From Eubacteriales bacterium (GTDB lineage: Bacteria; Bacillota; Clostridia; Peptostreptococcales; Anaerovoracaceae): a stretch of 64,000 nucleotides of DNA. Position 1 is the first letter of the stretch. Each line of letters starts with the position of its first letter. Positions 9,215 to 17,558 of this stretch are shown here, piece by piece. Location of the stretch: the NCBI GenBank assembly GCA_028872475.1, contig JAQYMQ010000005.1, positions 115,396 to 179,395 on the forward strand, given 5' to 3'. Made by a program: the position numbers and the translations under genes. The notes beneath the pieces are model-generated. The model searched no databases. It saw nothing but the letters and a program-made list of their open reading frames with translations, and was not told the DNA's origin.

Positions 9215-12187
9215 TTACCTGTTGATATTCTTTTTTCTAACAATAAATGCCATTATAATACTAAAACTAATTAATAATAGTATCGCATTTAAAAGAATGT
9301 TGCTTAAATCATTTGTAGATGGAGTCTTGTCTTTAATAGTCTTATTATCCTTGGATAGCTTCTTTTCATCAACTTTATTATTAATAGAATTTGTATTATC
9401 CTTTTGATTATTACTTCCTACATATAAATTATTAGCATTAGAATTATCTTCTTCAACAGTTATCTCGCTATTAACTTGTTTATCTTCAACTGCAATTGCA
9501 AATGGCGATAATGATTCTATTTCAATCTCTACAACACCATCAATGACATCTCTAACAAATGTTTCTATTTCATCTCCTTTAAGATGCAAAACTGTTACTT
9601 TTTTAGCTGTTTTATCTCCAACAGGAAGGACTAATTTAATTGGTGCTTCATACTTACCTTTCACACTTACATCAAATGAATTATCTAATTTATTTTTTCC
9701 ATTCATCGTTTTAATAAAATCAATAATTCGTTTATCAGTATTACTTTCATCTAATTTTTCAACAATTAATTGTGCCTTTTCATCAAGCAATGCCGTTAAA
9801 CTAACACCATGTGCAACAATAGTCTTCTCTTTAAGAGTTGATGTTGGATTAACTTCATCTTTATTAATTGGCTGATTACCGAGTTCTAAATTTTCTGTAT
9901 TTGGAGCTTCTAATATGCCATCCCAGTAAGCTGGTTGATCGTCATCACCAACATTAGATAAGACTTTACCATTTAAAGCTTTACCAATTGTATTCTTAGC
10001 TACCTTAACATTTTCTCCATAAGGTTTGCCACCTTGCTGTGACTTACTATATGTATTTCCTCCCTGAAGATATGCACTGGCAACATCAATGATGCCGTTT
10101 CCGGAAACTGCATCGCCACCATCTCCCATAAATCCACTACCGGCTACAGCAACTAACTTACCTTCTCCAGATATTCTGCCATGATTTAAAATTAATGCAT
10201 TTCCACCATTTGTGGTTGTAGCTTTTTTGCCACCTCCATAAACACCTAAGGTAGAATCTTTTGCAATATTTAATGTTGCATTTTCGACTTCCATAGCTGG
10301 TTGACCTGCATAAGCCTTTTCTGTATCAGGATCTGTACCTGTAGGTGATTCGTCACCTTTGATATATACATTTCCATCAATATTAGCATTACCAATTACC
10401 TTTACTACAGGAGTTTTTACCTTTCTAGGTTTACCATCCGTAAGAGCGTTCGCATTAGAATATATCATTGAAGATCCAAGAGTAGCACCCTCTTCTAATA
10501 CTATCTGTCCATTAATACTTGAACCCTTGATAAATTTCTTATTATAAGGATCATAATTTACCTGTAAAAATCCACCGTTTTCAACAACAATTTTTCCATA
10601 GATAGACGAATCATTTATCTTTAGTTTTCCACCATTTTTTACAAGAATTTTTACACTACTTTTAACTTTCATATTTACTAAAGTTAAATCTGTTTTGTCG
10701 TCGATAACAAGTGTCTGCTCCGGCTCATTATCAACATAATAACCTAATTCCCCATAAGTTCCGCTTGTATGAGATCCATACCAAGTTTTAATTTTATTTG
10801 GAACTGTTACTATTTCGTCGCCTCCATTAAATATACGAATAAACCACGGTTCCATATCCCAAGAATATGTTCCATCATCATATTTTTTACAATTATCTAT
10901 TTTCAGAAAATCTGATAATTTTTCATTTTCTGTATAAACATTAAACTTTAAGGCATTTGTTTTTACAATACGCCCTTTTTTATCAGCAAGAGTAACTGTT
11001 ACTGGATATTCACCCTTTTTAGCTGGTATACCACTTAATGTTATAGAGCTATCATAAGGTGAATAAACTCCTCTCATTCCTGATGCTTCATCTAAATTAA
11101 TTTTTGTCTTAGACTTATCAACTTCAAAATTATCAAGATCTTTTAATAATTTCCACTGATCATCTTTAACTTCATCATTTTCATTATCAACTTCTGCAAC
11201 TTGTAATTCTACATTACTATTTTTATTTGTAGTCACACTTCCGCTTGCGCCTGCAATTGCATCATATTTTTTCTGATTTACTAAAGCACCTTCAAAATTA
11301 CCAACTAGCCTAGCTTTCAAAAATTTCATCTTGCCTTCTTGCTCAGTAATTTTAACAAAACGCTCCCCTTTTGCATTAGCTTTTACATACTTAAAAGTAA
11401 ACTTTTTATCATCTTTTGTAACAATCTTTACAATTGTATTGTCTGCTGGTTCATTTATATATAAATAAACATTTTCATCTTGTTCATCTTTTTTACCTAT
11501 ATAGTATCCACCATTAAAAGTAGTATATTTACTATCTTTCTTTTCTTGAACGATGTGATTAATTTCTACTGTAGATATCTGTTCATTTACATTATTAGGA
11601 GTAATCTTAGCTTTAAAAAATGAAAATTCTGCATCATCAACTAATGAAATATCATTTTCATCGTCTGAGGTATTTGAACCAGACTCAACAGGATTAGAAT
11701 TACCAGGTTCATCACCTTGAGTATTGCCAGCACCACTACCTTCAACAGGTTTAAATTCTATATTTTTATCAAATTCTACACCAAATATACTACTATTTTT
11801 AGTTATCTTAATATTATACGTCCCCTTAGCAGTCTTAAGTGTTATCACAGGCATTCCATCAAATGGAGCTAAGTCAATATAATTATTTCCACCTAAAGTA
11901 TTAATAAAATACTTATTTATATCAGAACCCTTAACATATGTATCCTTTTTTTGATAATCAGCGCCATCTACAGCCACACCAGTTACATTAGTAACAGCGG
12001 ATGCACTATTAAGCTCAATACGATAATAACCAACCATCTCTTTACTTATACTCTTGATACTCAAATCATTTGGGTCGATATTATTACTAGCATTTTCTTG
12101 TGCAAAACCTACCGATACTAAACTAGATAATATCATTGATATAGAAAGGAATATTGCCAGAATCCCTTTACTAATTGTTTTTGTCAT
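9215..12187 (-). CDS. Large wall-associated surface protein (990 aa)
   Basis: Starts with a signal peptide (MTKTISKGILAIFLSISMIL... VGFAQE) after a strong AAAGGAGG RBS. It ends with a sorting-like tail: TPSTND, a hydrophobic segment, then KKNINR. The Gly in the usual LPxTG-type motif is replaced (STND). The first ~430 residues are extracellular, Lys/Asp-rich modules. A middle part (about 530-720) has short Gly/Asn-rich repeats on 'inclusion of nodes' themes (IVVENGGFLQV, GKLVAVAGSGFMGDGGDAVSG) resembling a beta-helix or autotransporter-like fold. A terminal domain ends SLSPFAIAVED, as in many Firmicute adhesin stalks. An acidic/Asn-rich linker (about 905-955) precedes the anchor. Function is probably adhesion or matrix interaction; the ligand is unknown. 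No sortase is nearby. Confidence 0.8.
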   Translation of the reverse strand: MTKTISKGILAIFLSISMILSSLVSVGFAQENASNNIDPNDLSIKSISKEMVGYYRIELNSASAVTNVTGVAVDGADYQKKDTYVKGSDINKYFINTLGGNNYIDLAPFDGMPVITLKTAKGTYNIKITKNSSIFGVEFDKNIEFKPVEGSGAGNTQGDEPGNSNPVESGSNTSDDENDISLVDDAEFSFFKAKITPNNVNEQISTVEINHIVQEKKDSKYTTFNGGYYIGKKDEQDENVYLYINEPADNTIVKIVTKDDKKFTFKYVKANAKGERFVKITEQEGKMKFLKARLVGNFEGALVNQKKYDAIAGASGSVTTNKNSNVELQVAEVDNENDEVKDDQWKLLKDLDNFEVDKSKTKINLDEASGMRGVYSPYDSSITLSGIPAKKGEYPVTVTLADKKGRIVKTNALKFNVYTENEKLSDFLKIDNCKKYDDGTYSWDMEPWFIRIFNGGDEIVTVPNKIKTWYGSHTSGTYGELGYYVDNEPEQTLVIDDKTDLTLVNMKVKSSVKILVKNGGKLKINDSSIYGKIVVENGGFLQVNYDPYNKKFIKGSSINGQIVLEEGATLGSSMIYSNANALTDGKPRKVKTPVVKVIGNANIDGNVYIKGDESPTGTDPDTEKAYAGQPAMEVENATLNIAKDSTLGVYGGGKKATTTNGGNALILNHGRISGEGKLVAVAGSGFMGDGGDAVSGNGIIDVASAYLQGGNTYSKSQQGGKPYGENVKVAKNTIGKALNGKVLSNVGDDDQPAYWDGILEAPNTENLELGNQPINKDEVNPTSTLKEKTIVAHGVSLTALLDEKAQLIVEKLDESNTDKRIIDFIKTMNGKNKLDNSFDVSVKGKYEAPIKLVLPVGDKTAKKVTVLHLKGDEIETFVRDVIDGVVEIEIESLSPFAIAVEDKQVNSEITVEEDNSNANNLYVGSNNQKDNTNSINNKVDEKKLSKDNKTIKDKTPSTNDLSNILLNAILLLISFSIIMAFIVRKKNINR

Positions 12188-12466
12188 TTTTTCCTCCTTT
12201 TTAACAATCTTTTGACTAATAACTTTAACTCAGTAAGTAAATACTAACACAATATCTTTGTAACAACAATAGTAATTGCAAGATTAAATAAATCATTAGT
12301 TAGTCATACCTATAATATAATTACATTAAATATTTATCGCAACAAAATATTTTACAAACAAATAACCCCATTCAAGAAAAATTTTCTTAAACAGAGTTAA
12401 AACTTAATATCAATTAAAAAATGATATTTTATTTATTATTTTATTTCCTTTTTATTTTAAATATTA
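12188..12466 (-). promoter_or_regulatory. Leader/promoter region of the 990-aa surface protein
   Basis: On the minus strand a TTGTTA box, 17 bases, and TATTTA lie about 60 bases before the gene and make a plausible promoter. The region is otherwise AT-rich with no ORF. No terminator is obvious for the membrane-protein operon that ends at 12467 and reads into this region. Confidence 0.35.
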
Positions 12467-12892
12467 TTAGTACTTAAAATATTTAACCCAAAACAACAAA
12501 CCTGCAAGCATAAGTGCAATCCCTAACCCTGAATAAAATACAGCTATAAATGTAGGTGGTAATATCCTTGCAGAACGCATCCAAATACCTCCACCCATCA
12601 TAAATGTCATAATCAAATAGGCTTTTAAATCAAAAAAATGCCAAAAATATCTCATTTCTTCCTCATATGAATGTATTCGATCAGTGTGCTTTATTGTCAT
12701 TCTATAAAACATACTGCCAAATGCTAAAAATACAAGTAAAGATAAAGATAAGTGATAAATCAATACATTATTTATCTCTAAATATTCAATTAAACCCATC
12801 CTAGCTACATTAATTCCAGCTATCATCCAAACTATACCAGCAATAGCCAATAAAGTTCTCTTCTCTACTTGTAAAATCTTATATTTATTCAT
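12467..12892 (-). CDS. Small membrane protein, third gene of TetR-controlled operon
   Basis: A 141-residue protein with about four hydrophobic helices (roughly 13-31, 40-62, 88-104, 113-137) and a charged cytosolic-looking loop (IKHTDRIHSYEEEMRYF). I do not recognise a named family. Its start overlaps the end of the DUF2871 gene by 8 bases, so it is translationally coupled and almost certainly acts with it. Conserved-looking features are the paired Trp in GGGIWMRSAR and WVKYFKY at the C-terminus. Confidence 0.75.
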   Translation of the reverse strand: MNKYKILQVEKRTLLAIAGIVWMIAGINVARMGLIEYLEINNVLIYHLSLSLLVFLAFGSMFYRMTIKHTDRIHSYEEEMRYFWHFFDLKAYLIMTFMMGGGIWMRSARILPPTFIAVFYSGLGIALMLAGLLFWVKYFKY

Positions 12893-13310
12893 AACCTTTT
12901 TTATTATCTACCTTCATCAAAGAAATAATCAATAAAACAATACCGACACCTACAGCTATATGTCCTAAACCTGCTACACCTGAAATCATCACATTTACAG
13001 AATTAGAAACATTTAATTCAATAACTTGTACAACACCTCGTAAAATCATCATTGAAATCATAACTGCAATTCCGATATTATATACATACATAAATACACG
13101 AAAACTTTTTTGCTCTTCCAGTTTATTATCTTTCGCAAATAATGCTACTATCATAAATACTATCATACCAAGCAAAAATAAATGCGTGTGCACCTTGCCA
13201 AGTGTTGTAACACCTGTATAGTCATTAAACTTTGTAAATTCTCTATAAAAAACTCCACCTATCATTGCGAAAATTGCGTACACTAATGAAATTTTCAAAT
13301 ATTTTTTCAT
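12885..13310 (-). CDS. DUF2871 family membrane protein
   Basis: A 141-residue, four-helix membrane protein. It matches DUF2871 by the motifs GGVFYREFTKFN, TTLGKVHTHLFLLGM and ISGVAGLGHIAVGVG. The His-x-His pair in the second helix and the later Gly-His are features that could bind a metal or heme, but the family function is not established. It starts at an ATGA overlap with the preceding gene, with AAGGAG inside that gene's 3' end. It is the middle gene of the three-gene operon under the 14006-14028 operator. Confidence 0.85.
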   Translation of the reverse strand: MKKYLKISLVYAIFAMIGGVFYREFTKFNDYTGVTTLGKVHTHLFLLGMIVFMIVALFAKDNKLEEQKSFRVFMYVYNIGIAVMISMMILRGVVQVIELNVSNSVNVMISGVAGLGHIAVGVGIVLLIISLMKVDNKKGYE

Positions 13311-13975
13311 AACGATAAATCTCCTTTCATTGCATTATAGCCAATTAATACCGTCCAAACATAAGAACAAGTCTTTGGTATCATTAACATTCCAACTATT
13401 GGTACAATATCAGCAAATAGAACTACTGGTAAGTAAAAACCGAAACTTAAAACAATAGTCAACCATAAAAATCTAAAATTATGATCTTTATTTTGTTTTG
13501 CACTTTTATAAAAAATTACAATGATTAGAATACCCAATAACAAGAATGGTATATTTCTATATATTCCCCATGACAAAGGTGCTGTTGCACTAAGCCACTG
13601 ATTTTGAGGCATTATTGATAAGATAATGCGCACAATCGCTAAAAACCATACTAATATAGTCACATTATTTTTATCCAAAATTTTATATCTGTATCGCCAA
13701 ACATAATAAAGTATCACATAAAACAATGTCATTGTAATAGATGTGATTAGCTTTCCCATTCCAAGTGCTACAGTATAATCATCCAATCCTGTCGTACATA
13801 GAGCTATAGATCTTGGTATTAGATGAAATGCATCGCCAAACCCTAAAACAACAGCCATAACACCAAACAAATAATATTGCTTTATGCCATTACTTTGTTT
13901 AATCATCTTTAATCCCAAAGAAACTACTGTCGATAAGTAGATAATATCGAATAAAGTTTCAAAAATTGACTGCAT
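13307..13975 (-). CDS. Seven-helix membrane protein, first gene of TetR-controlled operon
   Basis: 222 residues with about seven hydrophobic helices and short loops. A conserved-looking GFGDAFHLIPR motif lies in the first third (about residues 45-55). I cannot assign a family with confidence. RBS AAAGGA precedes the ATG. It heads an operon of overlapping genes. A 23-base palindrome 30 bases upstream, identical at its core to the one in front of the divergently organised tetR copy of the site, indicates repression by the neighbouring TetR protein. A transporter or a lipophilic-compound-related membrane complex is a reasonable guess only. Confidence 0.75.
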   Translation of the reverse strand: MQSIFETLFDIIYLSTVVSLGLKMIKQSNGIKQYYLFGVMAVVLGFGDAFHLIPRSIALCTTGLDDYTVALGMGKLITSITMTLFYVILYYVWRYRYKILDKNNVTILVWFLAIVRIILSIMPQNQWLSATAPLSWGIYRNIPFLLLGILIIVIFYKSAKQNKDHNFRFLWLTIVLSFGFYLPVVLFADIVPIVGMLMIPKTCSYVWTVLIGYNAMKGDLSL

Positions 13976-14005
13976 AATTTTATCCTTTCTCTTATATTAG
14001 AAAAC

Positions 14006-14028
14006 ATATTTGAACATTGTTCAAATAT
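14006..14028. promoter_or_regulatory. TetR operator, copy 1 (membrane operon)
   Basis: A perfect 23-base palindrome with core TGAACATTGTTCA (14011-14023) extended by ATATT and AATAT. It lies 31 bases before the first membrane gene and overlaps the probable -35 (TTGAAC) upstream of a TAATAT -10. The same 13-base core occurs in front of tetR at 14652-14664. Confidence 0.85.
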
Positions 14029-14039
14029 CAGTTTTTAAA

Positions 14040-14060
14040 ATCCCACTTTTAAAGTGGGAT
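14040..14060 (-). terminator. Terminator after tetR
   Basis: A perfect 10-base stem (ATCCCACTTT against AAAGTGGGAT) with a one-base centre is followed by T-rich sequence on the minus strand. It separates tetR from the downstream membrane operon, so that operon needs its own promoter. Confidence 0.75.
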
Positions 14061-14068
14061 AATCTTTA

Positions 14069-14629
14069 TTAAATATATAATATACAATAAATTATCTTTA
14101 AAAGTACATCGCAATCTTTCTTATGTTGAATTAATAAATACACAATATTGGAAATAACGAAATCTATAAAATCTTCTTTTGATAATTCATTCAAAAATAT
14201 ATCCGTCTTTATATCTTTATCTTTATCCAAAACTTCTTCCATTCTCTTTTTAATCCTTAAGACATATTTATTCATAATATCTTTTGCCCTAATCTTATCT
14301 TTAGTAGATAAGCTGATTGAATGTATTGTGAAAAAATTAGGATATTTCTGTATACCATCTAGTATATGATCAAAGCAGACCTCAATATATTCTTTAAAGT
14401 TTAATTTATCTAAATCTAAATCTTTTAAACGAAATATATCTTCCCAAACACTCTCTATTGTTTCTATTAACAAATCATTTTTGGATGGGAAATAATAATA
14501 AATTGAACCCAAAGCTACATTGCATTCTTTTGCAACAGTACGCATATTTAAGGATTGAAGACCTTGCTTCGACACTAACTGTCTACAATTCTTAAGTATT
14601 GCTTCTTTTGATGTAATACAATTATTCAT
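14069..14629 (-). CDS. TetR family transcriptional repressor
   Basis: A 187-residue regulator. The N-terminal helix-turn-helix is typical (MRTVAKECNVALGSIYYYFPSKNDLL). The C-terminal part is all-helical and should be the ligand pocket. The frame is open back to 14719, but ATG 14629 is chosen because GGAGG lies 6 bases upstream and the family N-terminus fits. Its promoter (TTGACC, 17 bases, TATAGT at 14670-14698) is followed directly by a palindrome, a classic autoregulatory design. The same core palindrome controls the adjacent membrane operon. Confidence 0.93.
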   Translation of the reverse strand: MNNCITSKEAILKNCRQLVSKQGLQSLNMRTVAKECNVALGSIYYYFPSKNDLLIETIESVWEDIFRLKDLDLDKLNFKEYIEVCFDHILDGIQKYPNFFTIHSISLSTKDKIRAKDIMNKYVLRIKKRMEEVLDKDKDIKTDIFLNELSKEDFIDFVISNIVYLLIQHKKDCDVLLKIIYCILYI

Positions 14630-14646
14630 AATTTCCTCCATAAGAT

Positions 14647-14698
14647 TATATTGAACAATGTTCAGTATAACTATATATGATAAAATAAAAAAGGTCAA
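14647..14698 (-). promoter_or_regulatory. tetR promoter with TetR operator, copy 2
   Basis: On the minus strand TTGACC (14693-14698), a 17-base spacer and TATAGT (14670-14675) form a promoter. The operator at 14647-14669, with core TGAACAATGTTCA at 14652-14664, covers the expected transcription start. The outer arms have one mismatch. Confidence 0.87.
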
Positions 14699-14741
14699 GA
14701 AGTATTTAATCTTGACCAAATATTATATATCTTACAAGATT

Positions 14742-15941
14742 TTAAGAATTTTTAGTTAATAATTTTTCATAACTATAATCTATTCCCCAAGCTCCAAGTG
14801 GTGCAGTAATTATAATAGCCAAAACAGAAATTAATAATACCACTCTACCGCAACCTAATCCTACCGCAAGCGGCACAACTCCTATCGCTGCTTGTACCGT
14901 TGCCTTTGGTAAATATGCTATTACACAAAATAATCTCTCATTCCAATCTAATTTTGTCTTCAATGTAGAAATTAAAACTCCACAAGATCTAAATAGCAAA
15001 GCAATTAATATCATTGAAATAGCTGGAATACCTGCATGGACAGTATATCTTATATCTACTGCTGCTCCAACTAAAACAAAAAGTATTACTTCCGCTGCTA
15101 ACCACAACTTCCCTATCTTTTCTGACAAACGATTAGATACAAAAGCTGTACTTTTTAATTTAATTACACATGCCATACTTATAACAGCCAGTAATCCTGA
15201 AAATGCAATTTTACCTTCCAACCATCCTTCGATAGAAACTAATAGAAATGCACAACCTAGTACGACTATAACTTTCATACTATTTCTAACATAATGTTTG
15301 TGTGCATATGCAGTTTCGAAAAATAAATACAACACATATCCTACAGCCGCACCTATTAGTATGCCTAATATAACTGAAATAGGAATATTTAAAAAATCAA
15401 AAAAGTTCGCATGACCACCTTGAGCCATTCCTAAAAATGTAGTGAATAAAACAATTACGTAAATATCATCACTTGATGCTGCTGCCATAATCATCTGTGG
15501 AATTGCTTTTTCTGCGCCATACCTTCTTTCAACAAGACTTACCATTCTAGGTACTACCACTGCTGGAGAAACTGCACCCATTACTGCGCCCATTAATGCT
15601 GCATCTATAAGGTTTACACCAAGAATTAAAGGAGCAACTAAAATATATCCAATAATTTCACAACTTGCAGGTACAAAGGACAACAAAATAGCTGGTCTAC
15701 CAACTTTTTTTAAATCAGATAAATTAATTGATAGACCTGCTTTTATTAAAATAATTATTAATGCAATCTTTCTAAGATCTGGAGATACTGCTAAAAAAGA
15801 TGGTTCTAAAAGATTAAGAACAAATGGTCCCAATACTATTCCTGTAATTAGCATACCTATTATTCTAGGAATTTTTATTCTCTGACAAATACGAGCCATA
15901 GCAAGTCCGAGCAAAAATATAAATGACAGTGATGTTAGCAT
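14742..15941 (-). CDS. Cation:proton antiporter (Na+/H+ exchanger family)
   Basis: A 399-residue membrane transporter with about 12 helices, matching the CPA/NhaP-type family. An SPAVVVP segment (about residues 125-131) and the acidic pair in SSDDIYV (Asp158-Asp159) correspond to the ion-binding helix region of this superfamily. There is no C-terminal TrkA/RCK or cytosolic regulatory domain. It exchanges Na+ or K+ for protons at the membrane; the ion is not decidable here. The start overlaps the stop of a 23-codon upstream ORF (TAATG), so translation is probably coupled to that ORF. Confidence 0.88.
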   Translation of the reverse strand: MLTSLSFIFLLGLAMARICQRIKIPRIIGMLITGIVLGPFVLNLLEPSFLAVSPDLRKIALIIILIKAGLSINLSDLKKVGRPAILLSFVPASCEIIGYILVAPLILGVNLIDAALMGAVMGAVSPAVVVPRMVSLVERRYGAEKAIPQMIMAAASSDDIYVIVLFTTFLGMAQGGHANFFDFLNIPISVILGILIGAAVGYVLYLFFETAYAHKHYVRNSMKVIVVLGCAFLLVSIEGWLEGKIAFSGLLAVISMACVIKLKSTAFVSNRLSEKIGKLWLAAEVILFVLVGAAVDIRYTVHAGIPAISMILIALLFRSCGVLISTLKTKLDWNERLFCVIAYLPKATVQAAIGVVPLAVGLGCGRVVLLISVLAIIITAPLGAWGIDYSYEKLLTKNS

Positions 15942-16012
15942 TATTTATCTACCCCTATAATCTCATCAATAAAATCATATTTTCTATAATCTTTATTTTG
16001 ATAATCTTTCAT
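15941..16012 (-). CDS. 23-codon upstream ORF coupled to the antiporter
   Basis: The ORF reads MKDYQNKDYRKYDFIDEIIG then VDK and a stop. GGAGAG lies about 8 bases before its ATG, better than anything directly in front of the antiporter, and its TAA shares a base with the antiporter ATG. The peptide is charged and hydrophilic, not a membrane mini-protein. It most likely serves translational coupling or a leader function; a small regulatory partner is possible. It has no homologue that I recognise. Confidence 0.55.
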   Translation of the reverse strand: MKDYQNKDYRKYDFIDEIIGVDK

Positions 16013-16130
16013 ATAAATGCTCTCCTATACTCTGATTGCAATACAAATATATAAATATAAACTAAAACTATATTCAGCAAATATGTAACTATGTTATTTT
16101 ATTTATTACTCATCTATTACATATTAAGTA

Positions 16131-16192
16131 TTTATTAGTTATTTATTAGTTATTTATTTTTACTTATTTATCATTAGTTATTTATTACTTAT
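16131..16192. repeat. Short AT direct repeats (TTATTTATTAG type)
   Basis: Several imperfect copies of a 10-11 base unit (TTAGTTATTTA) run up to the pirin stop codon. It looks like slippage-prone low-complexity DNA with no evident function. Confidence 0.6.
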
Positions 16193-17030
16193 CGATATAT
16201 AATTTTTCTTTAATGAAATTACCACTTCTTAAATCCATAAACGCCTGATTTAATTCTTCATCAGAATTCATTACAATTGGACCAGCCCATGAAATAGATT
16301 CATTTAAAGCTTTTGAAATCATTACAAGTATCTGTGAACCTTCTTTATCAGCTTTAAAAGCAATACTATCACCATCTATAAGTTTAATTGCTGTCTTTTC
16401 TTCAATAAACTCTCCTGCAATAAACGCATCTCCAAGTAAAGTAAATGCCATTACTGAATCATCCTCGTTTACATTTATCGTAAATTCCTTATCCGCCTCT
16501 AGATGAATATCATAATAGTCAAATGGTAGATGTTCAGCCTGATGACCTTTATATGTTTCATATTTTCCTGCTAAAAGTCTTAAATAACCACCATCTATCT
16601 TTATCTCTTCAATTTCGTCATTACGGACTGCATTATATGTCGGTTTACTCATTTTGTCTTTTTGAGGAAGATTCAACCATAATTGAACACCTAAAAGTCT
16701 AACTGAAGCCGGAACTTGTTCCTCATGTAATATTCCTGAACCTGAATTCATCCATTGCACTCCTCCGTCAGTAATGGTATCTTCATTACCAAGAGTATCC
16801 TTATGTTTCATTTTCCCTTTGTATAAATAACTTATAGTCTCAATACCTCTGTGTGGATGCATTGGAAATCCTGCTGTATAATCTTCGGGATTTATACTAT
16901 CAAATGAATCTAGCATTAAAATTGGATCAAATTCCTTTACTGTTTCATTGCCTAAAACCCGAACAAGATTTACTCCCGCTCCATCAACTGCTCTATAACC
17001 CTTAACTCTCGTTTTAATTTTTCTTTCCAT
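16185..17030 (-). CDS. Pirin family protein (bicupin)
   Basis: 281 residues, normal for pirins. The N-terminal cupin retains the metal ligands of the family: His58 and His60 in PMHPHRGIE, and His102 and Glu104 in GILHEEQ. The WMNSGSG segment and the RLLGVQLWLNLP strand are also typical. Bacterial pirins are iron proteins with reported quercetinase or redox-regulatory roles; the activity of this one is unknown. It is a single gene between the antiporter unit and the dlt-like operon terminator. Confidence 0.9.
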   Translation of the reverse strand: MERKIKTRVKGYRAVDGAGVNLVRVLGNETVKEFDPILMLDSFDSINPEDYTAGFPMHPHRGIETISYLYKGKMKHKDTLGNEDTITDGGVQWMNSGSGILHEEQVPASVRLLGVQLWLNLPQKDKMSKPTYNAVRNDEIEEIKIDGGYLRLLAGKYETYKGHQAEHLPFDYYDIHLEADKEFTINVNEDDSVMAFTLLGDAFIAGEFIEEKTAIKLIDGDSIAFKADKEGSQILVMISKALNESISWAGPIVMNSDEELNQAFMDLRSGNFIKEKLYIDK

Positions 17031-17257
17031 GGTGTATACCTCTCAATCCATCCATTAATTAATTTTTAACTTTTAATTAATTTCGATACTTCATAAATTT
17101 AAATTAACATTGCTGTTCTAAATCTATAAACTAATTTAATTATCTCATATAGAAATAATAAAACCATTTTGCACAATATATTTTGTGTTATATTAATACA
17201 CCAATTACCAAGAATACAAACTTTTGTTAATGTATAGAAAAAGCTAAACAATAAAAA

Positions 17258-17300
17258 ACTGACCAAATTAATGTAAAATAATACATTGATATAGTCAGTA
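17258..17300 (-). terminator. Terminator of the dlt-like operon
   Basis: ACTGAC and GTCAGT arms with an internal AATGTA/TACATT pairing form a hairpin 20 bases after the carrier-protein gene, followed on the minus strand by a six-base T-run. Confidence 0.8.
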
Positions 17301-17317
17301 TAATTATTAATAAATAA

Positions 17318-17542
17318 CTACGCCTGTAAACGTTGAATTAAATTCCAAATAGCTTCTGCACTGTTAAAGTTTTCAGGAATAATATCAGGAGCGTTAATCT
17401 CAACATCAAACTCCTCATTTATTTCTCCAACGATTTCTAAAATAGCGAAAGAATCTAAAATTCCATCATCAATTAATGTTGTAGTATTCTCAAAATCTAC
17501 ATCTGGATTAACTTCTTCTAAAATTTCTAATAATTGTTCCAT
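17318..17542 (-). CDS. DltC-like acyl/aminoacyl carrier protein
   Basis: A 74-residue carrier protein with the phosphopantetheine serine at residue 31 in DDGILDSFAILEIV, an acidic surface and a four-helix pattern. It would carry the substrate activated by the adenylation enzyme two genes upstream. RBS AGAGGA precedes the ATG; the gap to the PLP enzyme is 16 bases. Length and motif resemble DltC, although overall similarity to canonical DltC is only moderate. It is the last gene of the operon before a terminator. Confidence 0.9.
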   Translation of the reverse strand: MEQLLEILEEVNPDVDFENTTTLIDDGILDSFAILEIVGEINEEFDVEINAPDIIPENFNSAEAIWNLIQRLQA

Positions 17543-17558
17543 CTTCTGTCCTCTTTGT

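Noticed and set aside
9192..9230. GAATATCA/TGATATTC dyad as terminator of the 990-aa protein gene
   Set aside because: It overlaps the coding end and the T-run is on the plus-strand side, where no gene ends.
16131..16192. AT direct repeats as a plasmid-like iteron or origin
   Set aside because: The units are short, imperfect and low-complexity, with no replication gene nearby.
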